From: Liopterus haemorrhoidalis
Lineage: Eukaryota; Arthropoda; Insecta; Coleoptera; Dytiscidae
NCBI GenBank assembly: GCA_963971575.1
Contig: OZ020616.1
Location: 15,345,575-15,409,574, forward strand
DNA length: 64,000 nucleotides
Reading direction: 5' to 3'
Part shown: one piece after another, positions 63,886-64,000 of the stretch
Numbering within the stretch: the first letter of the stretch is position 1
Layout: each line of letters begins with the position of its first letter
Program-made: the position numbers and the translations under genes
Notes under the pieces: generated by a model
Seen by the model: only the letters and a program-made list of their open reading frames with translations
The model's database searches: none
What the model was told of the DNA's origin: nothing

Positions 63886-64000
63886 CCATATTAGTAACTA
63901 CGTCACAAAATGGGATTCAGTGTGTTTAATGTGATTCAGTGGGATTAATGTGTTCTGTGATTCAGTGCTGCCATCTCGCGGTTGGATTCCTTTTATTTGA
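63883..64000 (+). mobile_element. Start of an ATAGACCATATTA-type element, cut by the window
   Basis: AATAGACCATATTAGTAACT then ACGTCACAAAATGGGATTCA is the inverse of 37815-37865. The rest lies beyond the window. Confidence 0.75.

Larger units (their letters stand above)
60690..64000. other. Region downstream of WDR60
   Basis: No host gene found. It holds transposon remnants and two SINEs, listed below. Confidence 0.7.

Overview
The window is eukaryotic nuclear DNA. Introns with GT/AG borders, AT-rich intergenic sequence, a transferrin of the insect type and abundant mariner, Tc1, hAT, Tigger and non-LTR remnants all point to an insect. I cannot name the order from sequence alone.

Two real host genes are visible, both on the + strand. 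(1) A transferrin-family gene whose 5' end lies outside the window has five exons, at 501-645, 1383-1540, 17375-17508, 19448-19849 and 22906-23743. They join in phase to 558 residues plus stop. Most iron-ligand positions in both lobes are substituted, and the C-terminus looks like a GPI-anchor signal. (2) A complete gene for the dynein-2 intermediate chain WDR60 (DYNC2I1) has six exons, at 29412-29426, 29527-31964, 48355-48571, 52993-53290, 57924-58267 and 60567-60689. They join in phase to about 1144 residues. The first exon is predicted to carry only five codons.

Everything else is intron or intergenic sequence packed with transposable elements, many of which can be bounded exactly by target-site duplications. 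Intron 2 of the transferrin (15.8 kb) holds hAT MITEs, an hAT element with a second hAT MITE nested in its coding region, a mariner relic, foldback MITEs and dispersed (TA)n-bearing repeats. The intergenic region (23.8-29.4 kb) holds an hAT relic and a four-deep nest of elements at 26.77-28.72 kb. WDR60 intron 2 (16.4 kb) holds a cluster of THAP-domain remnants flanked by long inverted repeats, a 750-bp palindrome with arms about 99% identical, a Tc1 element with a 62-bp intron, and a mariner inserted into a minisatellite. Later WDR60 introns hold a sister mariner copy, three 300-bp TIR MITEs in a row, a Tigger relic and an RTE-like reverse transcriptase. Downstream of WDR60 lie an hAT relic, two full-length copies of a tRNA-derived SINE with perfect 11-bp duplications, and a non-LTR reverse transcriptase split by one of them.

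All transposase genes here are broken or truncated. The two host genes are unrelated in function and appear to be neighbours only. No bacterial features, CRISPR arrays or canonical RNA genes were found.
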